64,000 nucleotides of DNA, taken from assembly GCA_018241325.1 (NCBI GenBank), contig JAFEEB010000015.1:387-64386 (forward strand), given 5' to 3'. The position numbers and the translations under genes are program-made. Positions 49,744-58,680 of the stretch are shown in pieces. The first letter of the stretch is position 1, and each line of letters starts with the position of its first letter. Source of the stretch: Pseudomonadota bacterium (lineage in GTDB: Bacteria > Pseudomonadota > Gammaproteobacteria > Burkholderiales > Burkholderiaceae_C). The notes under the pieces were generated by a model. It did no database searches. It saw only the letters and a list, made by a program, of their open reading frames with translations, and was not told the DNA's origin.

Positions 49744-50685
49744 ATGAACCTGCACCAGTTTCGCTTTGTCCAGGAGGCCGTGCGCCGCAACCTGAACCTG
49801 ACCGAGGCGGCCAAGGCCCTGCACACCTCGCAGCCGGGCGTGTCCAAGGCCATCATCGAGCTGGAGGAAGAGCTCGGCATCGAGATTTTCAGCCGCCACG
49901 GCAAGCGGCTCAAGCGCGTGACCGAGCCGGGCCAGCACGTGGTCGAAAGCATCGGCATCATCTTGCGCGAGGTCGGCAACCTGCGGCGCATCGGCGACGA
50001 GTACAGCGCGCAGGACAGCGGCACGCTGTCGATCGCCACCACGCACTCGCAGGCACGCTACGTGCTGCCCGTGCCCGTCACCAAGCTGCGCGAGCGCTAC
50101 CCCAAGGTCAACATCAGCCTGCACCAGGGCGCGCCCGACCAGGTGGCGCGCATGGTGCAGGACGAGGTGGCCGACATCGGCATCGCCACCGAGTCGCTGG
50201 CCGACTACCCCGATCTGGTCACCCTGCCCTGCTACGAATGGCAGCACGTGCTGGTGCTGCCCGCGCAGCACCCGCTGGCCCAGCAGCAGCGCGTGACGCT
50301 GGAGGACATCGCCGCCGAGCCGCTGGTGACCTACCACCCCTCCTTCACCGGCCGCGCGCGCATCGACCATGCCTTTGCCCAGCGCCACCTCACGCCGCGC
50401 ATCGTGCTGGAGGCCATCGACTCGGACGTCATCAAGACCTACGTGCGCCTGGGCCTGGGCCTGGGCATCGTCGCCGAAATGGCCATGCAAAGCGACGCCG
50501 ACACCGACCTGGTCCTGCGCCCGCTGGGTCAGCTGCTGGGGCAAAACACCGCGCGCGTGGCACTCAAGCGCGGCGCCTACCTGCGCGACTTCGTCTATCA
50601 CTTCGCCAGCCTGCTGTCCGACCGCCTGGACAAGGCGCTGATCCTCAAGGCCATGAGCGGCCAGTCATCCAGCTATGAGCTCTGA
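49744..50685 (+). CDS. cysB: CysB-family LysR-type transcriptional regulator
   Basis: A 313-aa LysR-type regulator of the CysB branch, which activates sulfate assimilation in response to O-/N-acetylserine. The N-terminal helix-turn-helix reads LNLTEAAKALHTSQPGVSKA with the CysB hallmark IIELEEELGIEIFSRHGKR. The effector domain has SIATTHSQARYVLP, a conserved sulfate/acetylserine-binding stretch, and FTGRARIDHAFAQRHLTPR. ATG at 49744 chosen; 14 extra residues from an upstream ATG lack similarity. It overlaps the aminotransferase gene by 11 bp, suggesting control or co-expression of sulfur amino acid metabolism. Confidence 0.9.
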   Translation: MNLHQFRFVQEAVRRNLNLTEAAKALHTSQPGVSKAIIELEEELGIEIFSRHGKRLKRVTEPGQHVVESIGIILREVGNLRRIGDEYSAQDSGTLSIATTHSQARYVLPVPVTKLRERYPKVNISLHQGAPDQVARMVQDEVADIGIATESLADYPDLVTLPCYEWQHVLVLPAQHPLAQQQRVTLEDIAAEPLVTYHPSFTGRARIDHAFAQRHLTPRIVLEAIDSDVIKTYVRLGLGLGIVAEMAMQSDADTDLVLRPLGQLLGQNTARVALKRGAYLRDFVYHFASLLSDRLDKALILKAMSGQSSSYEL

Positions 50686-51847
50686 ACGCACGCCCGCCTT
50701 CCCCTCGCGCCTGCCCCACGTGGGCACCACCATCTTCACCGTCATGTCGGCGCTGGCCAGCCAGCACCAGGCGGTCAACCTGGGCCAGGGCTTTCCGGAC
50801 TTCGGCTGCGACCCGCGCCTGACCGACGCCGTGGCCGAGGCCATGCGCGCCGGCCACAACCAATACCCGCCCATGCCCGGCGCGGCGCCGCTGCGCCAGG
50901 CCATTGCTGCAAAAATCGAAGTGCTGTACGGCCGCCGCTACAGCGCCGAAAGCGAAATCACCATCACCGCCGGCGCCACGCAAGCCATCCTCACGGCCAT
51001 CCTGTGCTGCGCCGGCCCGGGCGACGAGGTGATCGTGCTGGAGCCCAGCTACGACAGCTACGTGCCCAACATCGAGCTGGCGGGCGCCACCGCCGTGCGC
51101 GTGCCGCTCACGCCCGGCAGCTTCCGCCCCGATTTCGACAAGATCGCCGCCGCCCTCACGCCGCGCACGCGCGCCATCGTCATCAACAGCCCGCACAACC
51201 CCAGCGGCACCGTCTGGTCGGCCGCCGACATGCAGCGGCTGGACGAGTTGCTGGCGCCTACCGACGTGCTCGTCATCAGCGACGAGGTGTACGAGCACAT
51301 GGTCTACGCCCCGCTGCGCCACGAGAGCGCCGCGCGCTGGCCGGGCCTGGCCGCGCGCGCCTTCATCGTCAGCAGCTTCGGCAAGACCTATCACGTGACG
51401 GGCTGGAAGGTGGGCTACGTCGCCGCGCCCGCCGCCCTGAGCGCCGAGTTCCGCAAGGTGCACCAGTTCAACGTGTTCACCGTCAACACGCCCATGCAGC
51501 ACGGCCTGGCCGCCTACATGCAGGACGCCGCGCCCTACCTGCAGCTGCCCGCCTTCTACGCCGCCAAGCGCGACCTGTTTCGCGCGGGGCTCGAACAAAC
51601 GCGCTTTCGTCTGCTGCCCTGCGAAGGCACCTATTTTCAGACCGCCAGCTATGCCGACATGCCCGGTCCCGAGCGCGATCTGGGCGAAGCCGACTTTTGC
51701 CAGTGGCTCACGCGCGAGCACGGCGTGGCCGCCATTCCGCTTTCGGCCTTCTACGGCGACGGCTTCGAGCAAAAGACCATCCGCTTTTGCTTTGCCAAGC
51801 AGGACGACACCCTGCGCGCGGCGCTGGCGCGGCTGGCGCGCTTGTGA
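50675..51847 (+). CDS. Class I/II PLP aminotransferase (methionine aminotransferase-like)
   Basis: A 390-aa fold-type I aminotransferase. FTVMSALASQHQAVNLGQGF, then PDF, is typical of the YbdL/kynurenine aminotransferase branch; INSPHNPSGTVWSAADM and DEVYEHMVY hold the conserved Asn and Asp/Tyr contacts, and the PLP lysine is in SSFGKTYHVTGWKVGY. These enzymes often transaminate methionine or other sulfur amino acids, which fits the overlap with the cysB-like gene; the exact substrate is inferred. The ATG at 50675 is supported by the overlap and a normal N-terminus. Confidence 0.9.
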   Translation: MSSERTPAFPSRLPHVGTTIFTVMSALASQHQAVNLGQGFPDFGCDPRLTDAVAEAMRAGHNQYPPMPGAAPLRQAIAAKIEVLYGRRYSAESEITITAGATQAILTAILCCAGPGDEVIVLEPSYDSYVPNIELAGATAVRVPLTPGSFRPDFDKIAAALTPRTRAIVINSPHNPSGTVWSAADMQRLDELLAPTDVLVISDEVYEHMVYAPLRHESAARWPGLAARAFIVSSFGKTYHVTGWKVGYVAAPAALSAEFRKVHQFNVFTVNTPMQHGLAAYMQDAAPYLQLPAFYAAKRDLFRAGLEQTRFRLLPCEGTYFQTASYADMPGPERDLGEADFCQWLTREHGVAAIPLSAFYGDGFEQKTIRFCFAKQDDTLRAALARLARL

Positions 51848-51903
51848 AACTATTGAATTGATAGCTGCTTGCGCTTGACTGGCGCGCGTCAGCGCCCGAT
51901 TTG
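51845..51903 (+). repeat. Comamonadaceae-type short repeat, copy 5
   Basis: ATTGAATTGATAGCTGCTTG followed by CGCTTGACTGGCGCGCGTC, the most complete copy in the window, filling almost the whole 60-bp gap between the aminotransferase and the EVE gene. The CGCTTG/GCGCGC part can form a hairpin, so it may double as a transcript-end element. Confidence 0.7.
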
Positions 51904-51907
51904 AATC

Positions 51908-52390
51908 ATGACCGTTGACACGCGCCCGCCCCGCCACTGGCTGATGAAGTCCGAGCCGCACGAGTGCAGCATCGACGACGCCCTGGCTGCGCCGGGGCAG
52001 ACCGTGCCCTGGACGGGGGTGCGCAACTACCAGGCACGCAACTTCATGCGCGACGCCATGCAGGTGGGCGACGGCGTGCTGTTCTACCACTCCAGCTGCC
52101 CCCAGCCCGGCATCGCCGGCCTGGCCCGCGTGGCCTCGGGCGTGCGCGCCGACCCCACCCAGTTCGACCCTGCATCACCTTATTTCGACCCCAGGTCCAG
52201 CCCCGACAAACCCCGCTGGCTGCTGCTGGACGTGCAGGCCCTGCGCAAGACGCGCCTGATCGCCCTGGCCCAGCTGCGCCAGCAGCCCGCACTGGCGCAG
52301 ATGCCGCTGCTGCAGCGCGGCAACCGCTTGTCGATCACGCCGGTGGCGCCAGGCGAGTGGGCGGTGGTGGAGCGGTTGATGGCGATCTGA
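51908..52390 (+). CDS. EVE domain-containing protein
   Basis: A 160-aa single-domain EVE protein, of the PUA-like fold that binds modified nucleic-acid bases. It starts HWLMKSEPHECSIDDALA, the family signature, then WTGVRNYQARNFMRDAMQVG and DGVLFYHSSCPQPGIAGLAR with the aromatic/polar cage residues, and ends PLLQRGNRLSITPV. Family members of this length are common in proteobacteria; the in vivo ligand is unknown. The last 56 bp overlap the end of the convergent GGDEF gene. Confidence 0.93.
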   Translation: MTVDTRPPRHWLMKSEPHECSIDDALAAPGQTVPWTGVRNYQARNFMRDAMQVGDGVLFYHSSCPQPGIAGLARVASGVRADPTQFDPASPYFDPRSSPDKPRWLLLDVQALRKTRLIALAQLRQQPALAQMPLLQRGNRLSITPVAPGEWAVVERLMAI

Positions 52391-53273
52391 GGTCGCTTGC
52401 CCCGCGGCCCGCGCTGCCCCACACGGCGAACTCGACCGCATCCTTGCCCTTGCGCTTGACCCGATACATCAATTCATCGGCGACGGCCATCGCGCGGCTT
52501 GGCGACAAAAGCGCCGTATCCTGGAACGTGACGACACCGATGCTGCACGTTGCTTGCAAGTGGCTTGCGCCGAAAGCGTCCTGAAACTCGCGTGCGATCT
52601 TTTGAATGACCTGTGCGGCACCCTGGCCGTCGGTGTCTGGCATCACCACCACGAACTCGTCGCCCCCGACCCGCGCCGCCGTGTCGGACTTGCGCGTCGA
52701 ACGCATCAGGACGCTGCCAACGAGTTGCAGCAAGTGGTCGCCTTGGGCATGGCCGTGCGTATCGTTGACGAGCTTGAAGTCGTCCACATCGACGTACGCG
52801 AGCGTCAGCGCACTCTGGCGACGTTGCGTCAAGGCGATATCGTGCCTGAGCCGGTCTCCAAGCGCGTGCCGGCTGAACAAGCCCGTCAGCGCATCGGTCG
52901 TCGCAAGGCGCTTGAGCGCGCGCAGTCGTTGGCGCAGCGTCGTGAGCAGCAAGCCGACGATGAGAAAGGAGCCGAATCGGATGAGCGCGTTCCAGACCGG
53001 AATGGCCGGATGCGAATACACGGCCCCCGCGGCCCAATCCGCGACGTACCAGATCACGCAGCACAGCGCGGCGACGAAAACGCCTGGCCATCGCCCGGCC
53101 CCCCAGGCCGCAAGCGCAACGGGCCCGAGGTAGAACAGGCCCATCCCGACCTCGTAGCCCGTGAGGTAGTCGATCTCTCCGATGACCAGGGCCGCGCACA
53201 CCCCCAATGCCAGGGCCTTGCGAGCGCCCAGGCGGTCGAGGCGCCGGCTGAGAGACGCGAGCAACGGTGCCAT
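52335..53273 (-). CDS. Membrane diguanylate cyclase (GGDEF)
   Basis: A 312-aa c-di-GMP synthase. The N-terminal 125 residues contain about four to five membrane segments (around ALALGVCAALVIGEIDYLTG to LLLTTL), a MASE-like sensor. The GGDEF domain (from about 135) has DALTGLFSRHALGDRL, DVDDFKLVNDTHGHAQGD and the intact active site RVGGDEFVVVM; RKSD five residues before it is an allosteric RxxD inhibitory site. The ATG at 53273 is preferred over a TTG four codons upstream. Its C-terminal Pro-rich tail overlaps the end of the EVE gene. Confidence 0.9.
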   Translation of the reverse strand: MAPLLASLSRRLDRLGARKALALGVCAALVIGEIDYLTGYEVGMGLFYLGPVALAAWGAGRWPGVFVAALCCVIWYVADWAAGAVYSHPAIPVWNALIRFGSFLIVGLLLTTLRQRLRALKRLATTDALTGLFSRHALGDRLRHDIALTQRRQSALTLAYVDVDDFKLVNDTHGHAQGDHLLQLVGSVLMRSTRKSDTAARVGGDEFVVVMPDTDGQGAAQVIQKIAREFQDAFGASHLQATCSIGVVTFQDTALLSPSRAMAVADELMYRVKRKGKDAVEFAVWGSAGRGASDLRSPSTAPPPPTRLAPPA

Positions 53274-53309
53274 CAATCGGTCCAAGGCCCCGAATTCATG
53301 CGGCGCCCA

Positions 53310-54263
53310 TCACACATCCGCCAGCACCCGCACATGCGCCTCCACGCTGCGCGCCAGCGCGTGCAGGTTGTAGCCGCCTTCCAGGCAACTGACGATGCGG
53401 CCCTTGGCAAAGCGCTTGGCGATGCCCTTGATGCGGTCGGTGATCCAGGTGTAGTCGCTCTCGGTCAGGCCCAGCTGGCCCATGTCGTCGTCGCGGTGGG
53501 CGTCGAAGCCGGCGCTGATCAGGATCAGCTCGGGCCGGTGCTGCTCCAGGCGGGACACCCACATCATCTCGACCAGCTCGCGGATGTCCATGCCGCGGGT
53601 GTAGGCAGGCACGGGGCAGTTGACGAGGTTGGCGTCGTGAAAGCGCGCGCCGCCGGGCGGATAGAACGGGTCCTGGTAGAAGCTCACCATCAGGATGCGC
53701 TCGTCGCCGTGCACGATGTCTTCGGTGCCGTTGCCGTGGTGCACGTCGAAGTCGACGATGGCCACGCGTTTCAGGCCATGGCGCTCGCAGGCGTATTTGG
53801 CGGCAATGGCGACGTTGCTGAAGAAGCAAAAACCCATGGCCATGTCGCGCGTGGCGTGGTGCCCGGGCGGACGGGTGGCGCAAAAGGCGTTTTCCAGCTC
53901 GCCACCCAGCACGGCGTCCACGGCGTCGATGGCGGCGCCGGCCGACAGCAGGGCGGCGCGCCAGGTGTGGGTGTTCATCGAGGTGTCGGGGTCGATCGAA
54001 AAGGCATCAGGCCCGCCGGCGGCGACCTCCTCGGCCAGGATCTCGCTCAGGCCGCGCAGGGCGGCCACGTGGCGGCGGCCGTGCGCCAGCAGCAGCTCGC
54101 CCATGGTGGCGGGCGCGGGCTCGCGGCGCTCCAGCGCGTCGGCCACGCCGGTGATCAAGAGGCGGTCTTCGATGGCGTCGATGCGCGCGGGACACTCGGG
54201 GTGGCCGGCGCCCATGTCATGCAATCGGCAGTCCGGATGAACGAAATAGCCGGTTCGTCCCAA
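53310..54263 (-). CDS. Histone deacetylase-family amidohydrolase
   Basis: A 317-aa zinc amidohydrolase of the class II HDAC/acetylpolyamine amidohydrolase family. Landmarks are HPECPARIDAIEDRL, RPPGHHATRDMAMGFCFFSN (catalytic His pair), VDFDVHHGNGTEDIV (zinc Asp/His), ISAGFDAHRDD (zinc Asp) and LEGGYNLHAL. Substrate unknown: acetylated polyamines or lysines. I use the TTG at 54263 because GAGGAGACAAGAA lies directly before it and the first ATG would cut the conserved N-terminus. It is divergent from the MoxR gene, with 53 bp between the starts. Confidence 0.92.
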   Translation of the reverse strand: MGRTGYFVHPDCRLHDMGAGHPECPARIDAIEDRLLITGVADALERREPAPATMGELLLAHGRRHVAALRGLSEILAEEVAAGGPDAFSIDPDTSMNTHTWRAALLSAGAAIDAVDAVLGGELENAFCATRPPGHHATRDMAMGFCFFSNVAIAAKYACERHGLKRVAIVDFDVHHGNGTEDIVHGDERILMVSFYQDPFYPPGGARFHDANLVNCPVPAYTRGMDIRELVEMMWVSRLEQHRPELILISAGFDAHRDDDMGQLGLTESDYTWITDRIKGIAKRFAKGRIVSCLEGGYNLHALARSVEAHVRVLADV

Positions 54264-54316
54264 TTCTTGTCTCCTCGATGCCCGAAATCAGCCCGATTTT
54301 CCGTTAACGTCCACCC

Positions 54317-55237
54317 ATGGATGCAACAAAGAAAATCAAGGCTGTTCTGGATCAGCTTAACACGGTGATGGTGGGCAAAAGTGCCCAGGTGGAGGGCAGC
54401 GTGGCCTGCCTGCTGGCGGGCGGCCACCTGCTGATCGAGGACGTGCCCGGCGTGGGCAAGACCACGCTGGCGCATGCGCTGGCGCGCACCTTCGGGCTGG
54501 CGTTTTCGCGCGTGCAATTCACGGCCGACCTGATGCCCAGCGACCTGCTGGGCGTGTCGGTGTACGAGCGCGGACAGGAGACGTTTGTCTTTCACCCCGG
54601 CCCGGTGTTTGCCCAGGTGCTGCTGGCCGACGAAATCAACCGCGCCAGCCCCAAGACGCAAAGCGCGCTGCTGGAGGCCATGGAGGAAAAGCAGGTGACG
54701 GTGGAAGGCGCCACGCGCGCCCTGCCCCAGCCGTTTTTCGTCATCGCCACGCAAAACCCGCACGACCAGCTGGGCACCTACGCGCTGCCCGAGTCGCAGC
54801 TGGACCGCTTCTTGATGCGCATCTCGCTGGGCTACCCCGAGCGCCGCGCCGAGCGCGAGCTGCTGGCCAGCGAGGGCCGGCGCGAGCGCGCCGACGCCCT
54901 GCAAGCCGTGCTGTCCGCCCTGGAGCTGGCCGCGCTGCAGCAGGCCGTGGGCCGCGTGCACGTGGCCGATCCGCTGCTGGACTACGTGCAGGACCTGATC
55001 GCCGCCACGCGCTCGGGCCGCTGGTTCGTGCAGGGCCTGTCGCCGCGCGCCGGCATCGCGCTGCTGCGCGTGGCGCGCGCGCAGGCGCTGATCGCCGGGC
55101 GCGACTACGTGGCCCCCGACGACGTGCAGGCCGTGCTGCCCGCCTGCACCGCGCACCGCCTGGTGCCCGTGGGCAACGCCGGACGCGGCGCGGTCGAGCA
55201 GGTGCGGGCGATGATCGAGGCGGTGCCCTTGGCTTGA
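54317..55237 (+). CDS. MoxR-family AAA ATPase
   Basis: A 306-aa AAA+ ATPase, a putative chaperone that works with von Willebrand/DUF58 proteins. Walker A is EDVPGVGKTTLAHAL, Walker B VLLADEINRASPKTQSALLE, then EEKQVTVEGATRALPQPFFV, sensor 1 ATQNPHDQLGTYALPESQLD and sensor 2 near GLSPRAGIALLRVARA. It heads a MoxR-DUF58-TgpA-MltB block, the gene order known for this kind of cell-envelope module. No exact promoter was found. Confidence 0.94.
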   Translation: MDATKKIKAVLDQLNTVMVGKSAQVEGSVACLLAGGHLLIEDVPGVGKTTLAHALARTFGLAFSRVQFTADLMPSDLLGVSVYERGQETFVFHPGPVFAQVLLADEINRASPKTQSALLEAMEEKQVTVEGATRALPQPFFVIATQNPHDQLGTYALPESQLDRFLMRISLGYPERRAERELLASEGRRERADALQAVLSALELAALQQAVGRVHVADPLLDYVQDLIAATRSGRWFVQGLSPRAGIALLRVARAQALIAGRDYVAPDDVQAVLPACTAHRLVPVGNAGRGAVEQVRAMIEAVPLA

Positions 55238-55267
55238 GATCTGCGGAGTTGTCAAACAGCCGAACCG

Positions 55268-55542
55268 CCGAACGCAGAGGGCGCCAAGGATTCGCAAAGG
55301 ACGCAGAAGGAAACACCCAAAGGGGTTTCGTCAAGTGCGCAAGCTCGGTGTGCACAACGGCAGTCCGACTGGAGCTGAACCAACATGAATTATTTGCGTC
55401 CTTTGCGTCCTTTGCGTAACCCTTGCGCCCTCTGCGCCCGGCATTTCGAACCTGCGGGTGCGCAATACCCTGTCAAGGTGGCGCTGAACCACCATGAATC
55501 CTTCTGCGTCTTTTGCGAATCCTTGGCGCCCTCTGCGTTCGG
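55268..55542. repeat. Nested inverted repeat family (CGCAGAGGGCGCCAAGG type)
   Basis: The left arm at 55268-55310 and the right arm at 55500-55542 are inverted copies that match at 42 of 43 positions (cores CGCAGAGGGCGCCAAGG and CCTTGGCGCCCTCTGCG). A third, diverged unit rich in TTTGCGTCC lies at 55394-55441. The sequence CTGAACCANCATGAAT occurs twice, near 55373 and 55483, before the second and third units. The whole intergenic region is thus built from copies of one repeat family; such elements are scattered through related genomes. Confidence 0.8.
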
Positions 55543-56588
55543 TATTCGAATTTGATATCAAAACCATAGCTGCTCCCGCTTTCCCCGTGCGCGCCAACGC
55601 TGCTTTTGACCCTCAACCCCCTGCCCTGCCCTGGTGGGCCTGGCGCGCGCGCCTGCGCCAGCGCTGGGCCGGGTGGTGGCAGGCGCGGCTGCCGCGCACC
55701 GACACGCTGCTGCTGACCCAGCGCAACGTCTACATCCTGCCCACGCGCGCGGGCTGGATGCTGGCCGTGACGCTGGCGGTGCTGCTGATCGGCTCGATCA
55801 ACTACCAGCTCAACCTGGGCTACGCCCTCACCTTTCTGCTGGCCGGCTGCGCCGCGGCCGGCATGGTGGTGGGGCACGGCACGCTGCGCGGGCTGGCGCT
55901 GCAGATGGCGCCGCCCGAGCCGGTGTTTGCCGGGCAGCCAGCGCGCCTTGGGGTCACGCTGGTCAACAACCGGCGCACGCCGCGCTGGGCCATTGGCGTG
56001 GCGCTGCAGGGCACGCGCCAATGGGCCTGGGCCGATGTGGCGGCGGGCGGTCAAACGACGGTCGAAGTGGCCTTTGCGCCGCCCCGCCGCGGCCAGCACG
56101 CGGTGCCCACGCTGGTGGCCGAGACGCGCTTTCCGCTGGGCTCGTTTCGCGTGTGGGCGCCCTGGCAGCCGGCGGCGCGCGTGCTGGTCTACCCCGCGCC
56201 CGAGCCCCAGCCGCCCGCCCTACCCGCCGGCGAGCCCGCCCCCGGCAGCGGCCACGCCGGCGGCGCGCGCGCCAGCGGCGAGTTCGACGGCGTGCGCGGT
56301 TACCAGCGCGGCGACCCGCTCAAGCTCGTGGTCTGGAAGAAGTACGCCCGCTCGGGCGAGCTGGTCAGCCGCGACACCCAGCAGGTGCAGCGCCAGGCGC
56401 TGTGGCTGGACTACGCCCGCGCCGGCCCGCTGGCGCCCGAGGCGCGCCTGTCGCGCCTGACGGCCTGGGTGCTGGCCGCCGACGCGCAGGGCCTGGACTG
56501 GGGCCTGCGCCTGCCCGGCATCGAGATCGCCGTCGATGGCGGCCCCGCGCACCGCCTGCGCTGCCTGGAGGCGCTGGCCACATGCTGA
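55494..56588 (+). CDS. DUF58 domain protein
   Basis: A 364-aa membrane-anchored protein of the DUF58 family, usual partner of MoxR ATPases. Two membrane helices (around WMLAVTLAVLLIGSINYQL and YALTFLLAGCAAAGMVV, about residues 88-130) precede a beta-rich domain and the family core GEFDGVRGYQRGDPLKLVVW plus RHTQ-like QVQRQALWLDYARA. The ATG at 55494 lies inside the repeat, so the first 20 residues (NPSASFANPWRPLRSV) are repeat-encoded; a GTG at 55587 would give a protein of 333 aa and may be the real start. It overlaps the next gene by 7 bp. Confidence 0.88.
   Translation: MNPSASFANPWRPLRSVFEFDIKTIAAPAFPVRANAAFDPQPPALPWWAWRARLRQRWAGWWQARLPRTDTLLLTQRNVYILPTRAGWMLAVTLAVLLIGSINYQLNLGYALTFLLAGCAAAGMVVGHGTLRGLALQMAPPEPVFAGQPARLGVTLVNNRRTPRWAIGVALQGTRQWAWADVAAGGQTTVEVAFAPPRRGQHAVPTLVAETRFPLGSFRVWAPWQPAARVLVYPAPEPQPPALPAGEPAPGSGHAGGARASGEFDGVRGYQRGDPLKLVVWKKYARSGELVSRDTQQVQRQALWLDYARAGPLAPEARLSRLTAWVLAADAQGLDWGLRLPGIEIAVDGGPAHRLRCLEALATC
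55551..55592 (+). repeat. Comamonadaceae-type short repeat, copy 6, in the DUF58 5' region
   Basis: TTGATATCAAAACCATAGCTGCTCCCGC, a diverged copy of the GATAGCTGCTTGCGC repeat, directly after the nested repeat and before the alternative GTG start of the DUF58 gene. Confidence 0.45.
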
Positions 56589-58672
56589 GCGTGCCCAGCC
56601 CCGCCAGCGCGCCGCCCCTGCGCGCGCGCCTTGCGCAGCGCCTGCGGCAGTGGCCCCGCGAGACGCGCGACACGCTGTTCCTGCTGGCGCTGGTGGGCTG
56701 GATCGTGCTGCCGCAGGTGCCCCACCTGCCCGCGTGGTGCTCGGCCCTGGTGGCGGTGGTGCTGCTGTGGCGCGGCACGCTGGCGCTCACCGGCCGGCCG
56801 CTGCCGCATCGCGCGTGGCTGATTGTGCTGCTCGTCGCCGCCACCGCGGCCACCCGCATCAGCCATGGCGCGCTGCTGGGGCAGGACGCGGGCGTGACCC
56901 TGGTGGTGTCGCTGCTGGCGCTCAAGACGCTGGAGCTGCGCGCGCGGCGCGATGCGCTGGTGATTTTCTTTCTGGGCTTTTTCACCCTGCTCACGGGTTT
57001 TTTTCACTCGCAGTCGCTGGCCAGCGCCGCCGTCATGATGGTGGGCGTGTGGGGGCTGCTGACGGCGCTGATCAACGCGCACCGCCCAGTCGGCCAGCCC
57101 CCCCTGCGCGAATCGGCCGGCCTGGCGCTGCGCCTGGCGCTGGCCGGCGCGCCGGTGATGATCGCGCTGTTTGTGTTCTTTCCACGCTTTGCACCGCTGT
57201 GGGGCATGCCCACGGGCGAGCTGCGCGGGCGCAGCGGCCTGTCGTCCACCATGACGGTGGGCAACGTGGCCAAGCTGGCGCTGGACGACGGCATCGCGCT
57301 GCGCGTGCGCTTTGACGACGCGCCGCCGCCGCAACGCGAGCTGTACTTTCGCGGACCGGTGCTCAGCCACTTCGACGGCCAGCAATGGACCGCGCGCGGC
57401 GGCGGCGACGGCTTTGAGGCGGCGCTGGGCCCGCCGCCGCGGGACTTGCAGGTCAGCGGCACGCCCATCGGCTACGAGCTGACGCTGGAGCCCAGCGCCA
57501 GCCCCTGGCTGCTGACGCTGGACGCCGCGCCGCAAGCGCCCGAGCTCCCCCCCGGCTGGCGCGCGCGCCTGACGCCCGACCTGCAGTGGCTGGCCAACCG
57601 CCCCGTCACCGCCCTGCTGCGCTACCGCGCCCAGAGCTGGCCCCAGTTCAGCTACGGCCAGACCGGCTGGGACGGCCGCTTGCCGCGCCAGCTGGGCGCC
57701 GAGCTGCAACTGCCCGCCGGCTTCAACCCCCGCACCGTGGCGCTGGCGCGCGAGCTGCGCGCCGCCGCGCCGGGCAACAGCCCGCAGGCCATCGTGCAGG
57801 CCGCCTTGCAGCGCCTGCGCAGGGGCGGCTACCACTACACGCTGGAGCCCGGCCTGGCCGCGCGCGACAGCGCCGACGACTTCTGGTTCGACGCCAAGGC
57901 CGGTTTTTGCGAGCACATCGCCTCGGCCTTCGTGGTGCTGCTGCGCGCCGCCGGCGTGCCCGCGCGCATCGTCACCGGCTTTCAAGGCGGCGAGATCAAT
58001 GGCCTGGACGGCTACTGGGTGGTGCGCAACGCCGACGCCCACGCCTGGACCGAGGTCTGGCTGGCCGGGCGCGGCTGGGTGCGGGTGGACCCCACCGGCG
58101 CCGTCATGCCCGGGCGCGTCGGCCAGACGCAGCGCCTGCGCCCGCCGCCGGGGCTGATGGCCGGCGCCATCGGCACCCTCAACCCCGACCTGCTGCGCCA
58201 GCTGCGCGCCGGCTGGGACGCCGTCAACAACCGCTGGAACCAATGGGTCCTCAACTACACCCAAGGCCGCCAGCTCGACCTGCTGCGCGGCCTGGGCTTT
58301 GCGCAGCCCAGCTGGGAAGACCTGGGCAAGGTGCTGGCCGGCCTGCTGACGGCAGCCGCCCTGGTCGGCGCGGCCTGGGCGCGCTGGGAGCGCACGCAGC
58401 ACGACCCCTGGCTGCGCCTGCTGGAGGCGGCGCGCCGGCGCCTGCGCGCCGCCGGCATCGCGGCGAGCGACAGCGCGCCGCCGCGCGAGTTGGCGCGGCA
58501 AGTCGCGCACGCCCCCTGGTCCGCCGAGCTGCGCGCGCCCCTGTCGCGCTGGCTGCTGGCGCTGGAGCGCCAGCGCTACGCCGCGCCCGGCTCGCCCGGC
58601 TCATCCACGGCGCCCTCGCTTGCTACACTGCGGCGAGCCTTTCGCCAGCTGCGCTGGCCCCGCCCGTCCTGA
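56582..58672 (+). CDS. TgpA-type transglutaminase-like membrane protein (DUF3488)
   Basis: A 696-aa membrane protein like TgpA of Pseudomonas. The N-terminal 200 residues hold about six membrane helices (including LVGWIVLPQVPHL and VVLLWRGTLALTG). A periplasmic domain follows, with the transglutaminase-like core carrying all three catalytic residues: Cys in AKAGFCEHIASAFVVLLRAAG, His in NADAHAWTEVWL and Asp in WVRVDPTGAVMP. A late membrane helix near residue 590 (LAGLLTAAALVGAAWA) precedes a cytoplasmic DUF4129-like tail. It overlaps DUF58 by 7 bp. TgpA-like proteins are needed for viability in Pseudomonas; the reaction is unknown. Confidence 0.92.
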   Translation: MLSVPSPASAPPLRARLAQRLRQWPRETRDTLFLLALVGWIVLPQVPHLPAWCSALVAVVLLWRGTLALTGRPLPHRAWLIVLLVAATAATRISHGALLGQDAGVTLVVSLLALKTLELRARRDALVIFFLGFFTLLTGFFHSQSLASAAVMMVGVWGLLTALINAHRPVGQPPLRESAGLALRLALAGAPVMIALFVFFPRFAPLWGMPTGELRGRSGLSSTMTVGNVAKLALDDGIALRVRFDDAPPPQRELYFRGPVLSHFDGQQWTARGGGDGFEAALGPPPRDLQVSGTPIGYELTLEPSASPWLLTLDAAPQAPELPPGWRARLTPDLQWLANRPVTALLRYRAQSWPQFSYGQTGWDGRLPRQLGAELQLPAGFNPRTVALARELRAAAPGNSPQAIVQAALQRLRRGGYHYTLEPGLAARDSADDFWFDAKAGFCEHIASAFVVLLRAAGVPARIVTGFQGGEINGLDGYWVVRNADAHAWTEVWLAGRGWVRVDPTGAVMPGRVGQTQRLRPPPGLMAGAIGTLNPDLLRQLRAGWDAVNNRWNQWVLNYTQGRQLDLLRGLGFAQPSWEDLGKVLAGLLTAAALVGAAWARWERTQHDPWLRLLEAARRRLRAAGIAASDSAPPRELARQVAHAPWSAELRAPLSRWLLALERQRYAAPGSPGSSTAPSLATLRRAFRQLRWPRPS

Positions 58673-58680
58673 AGTCCGCC

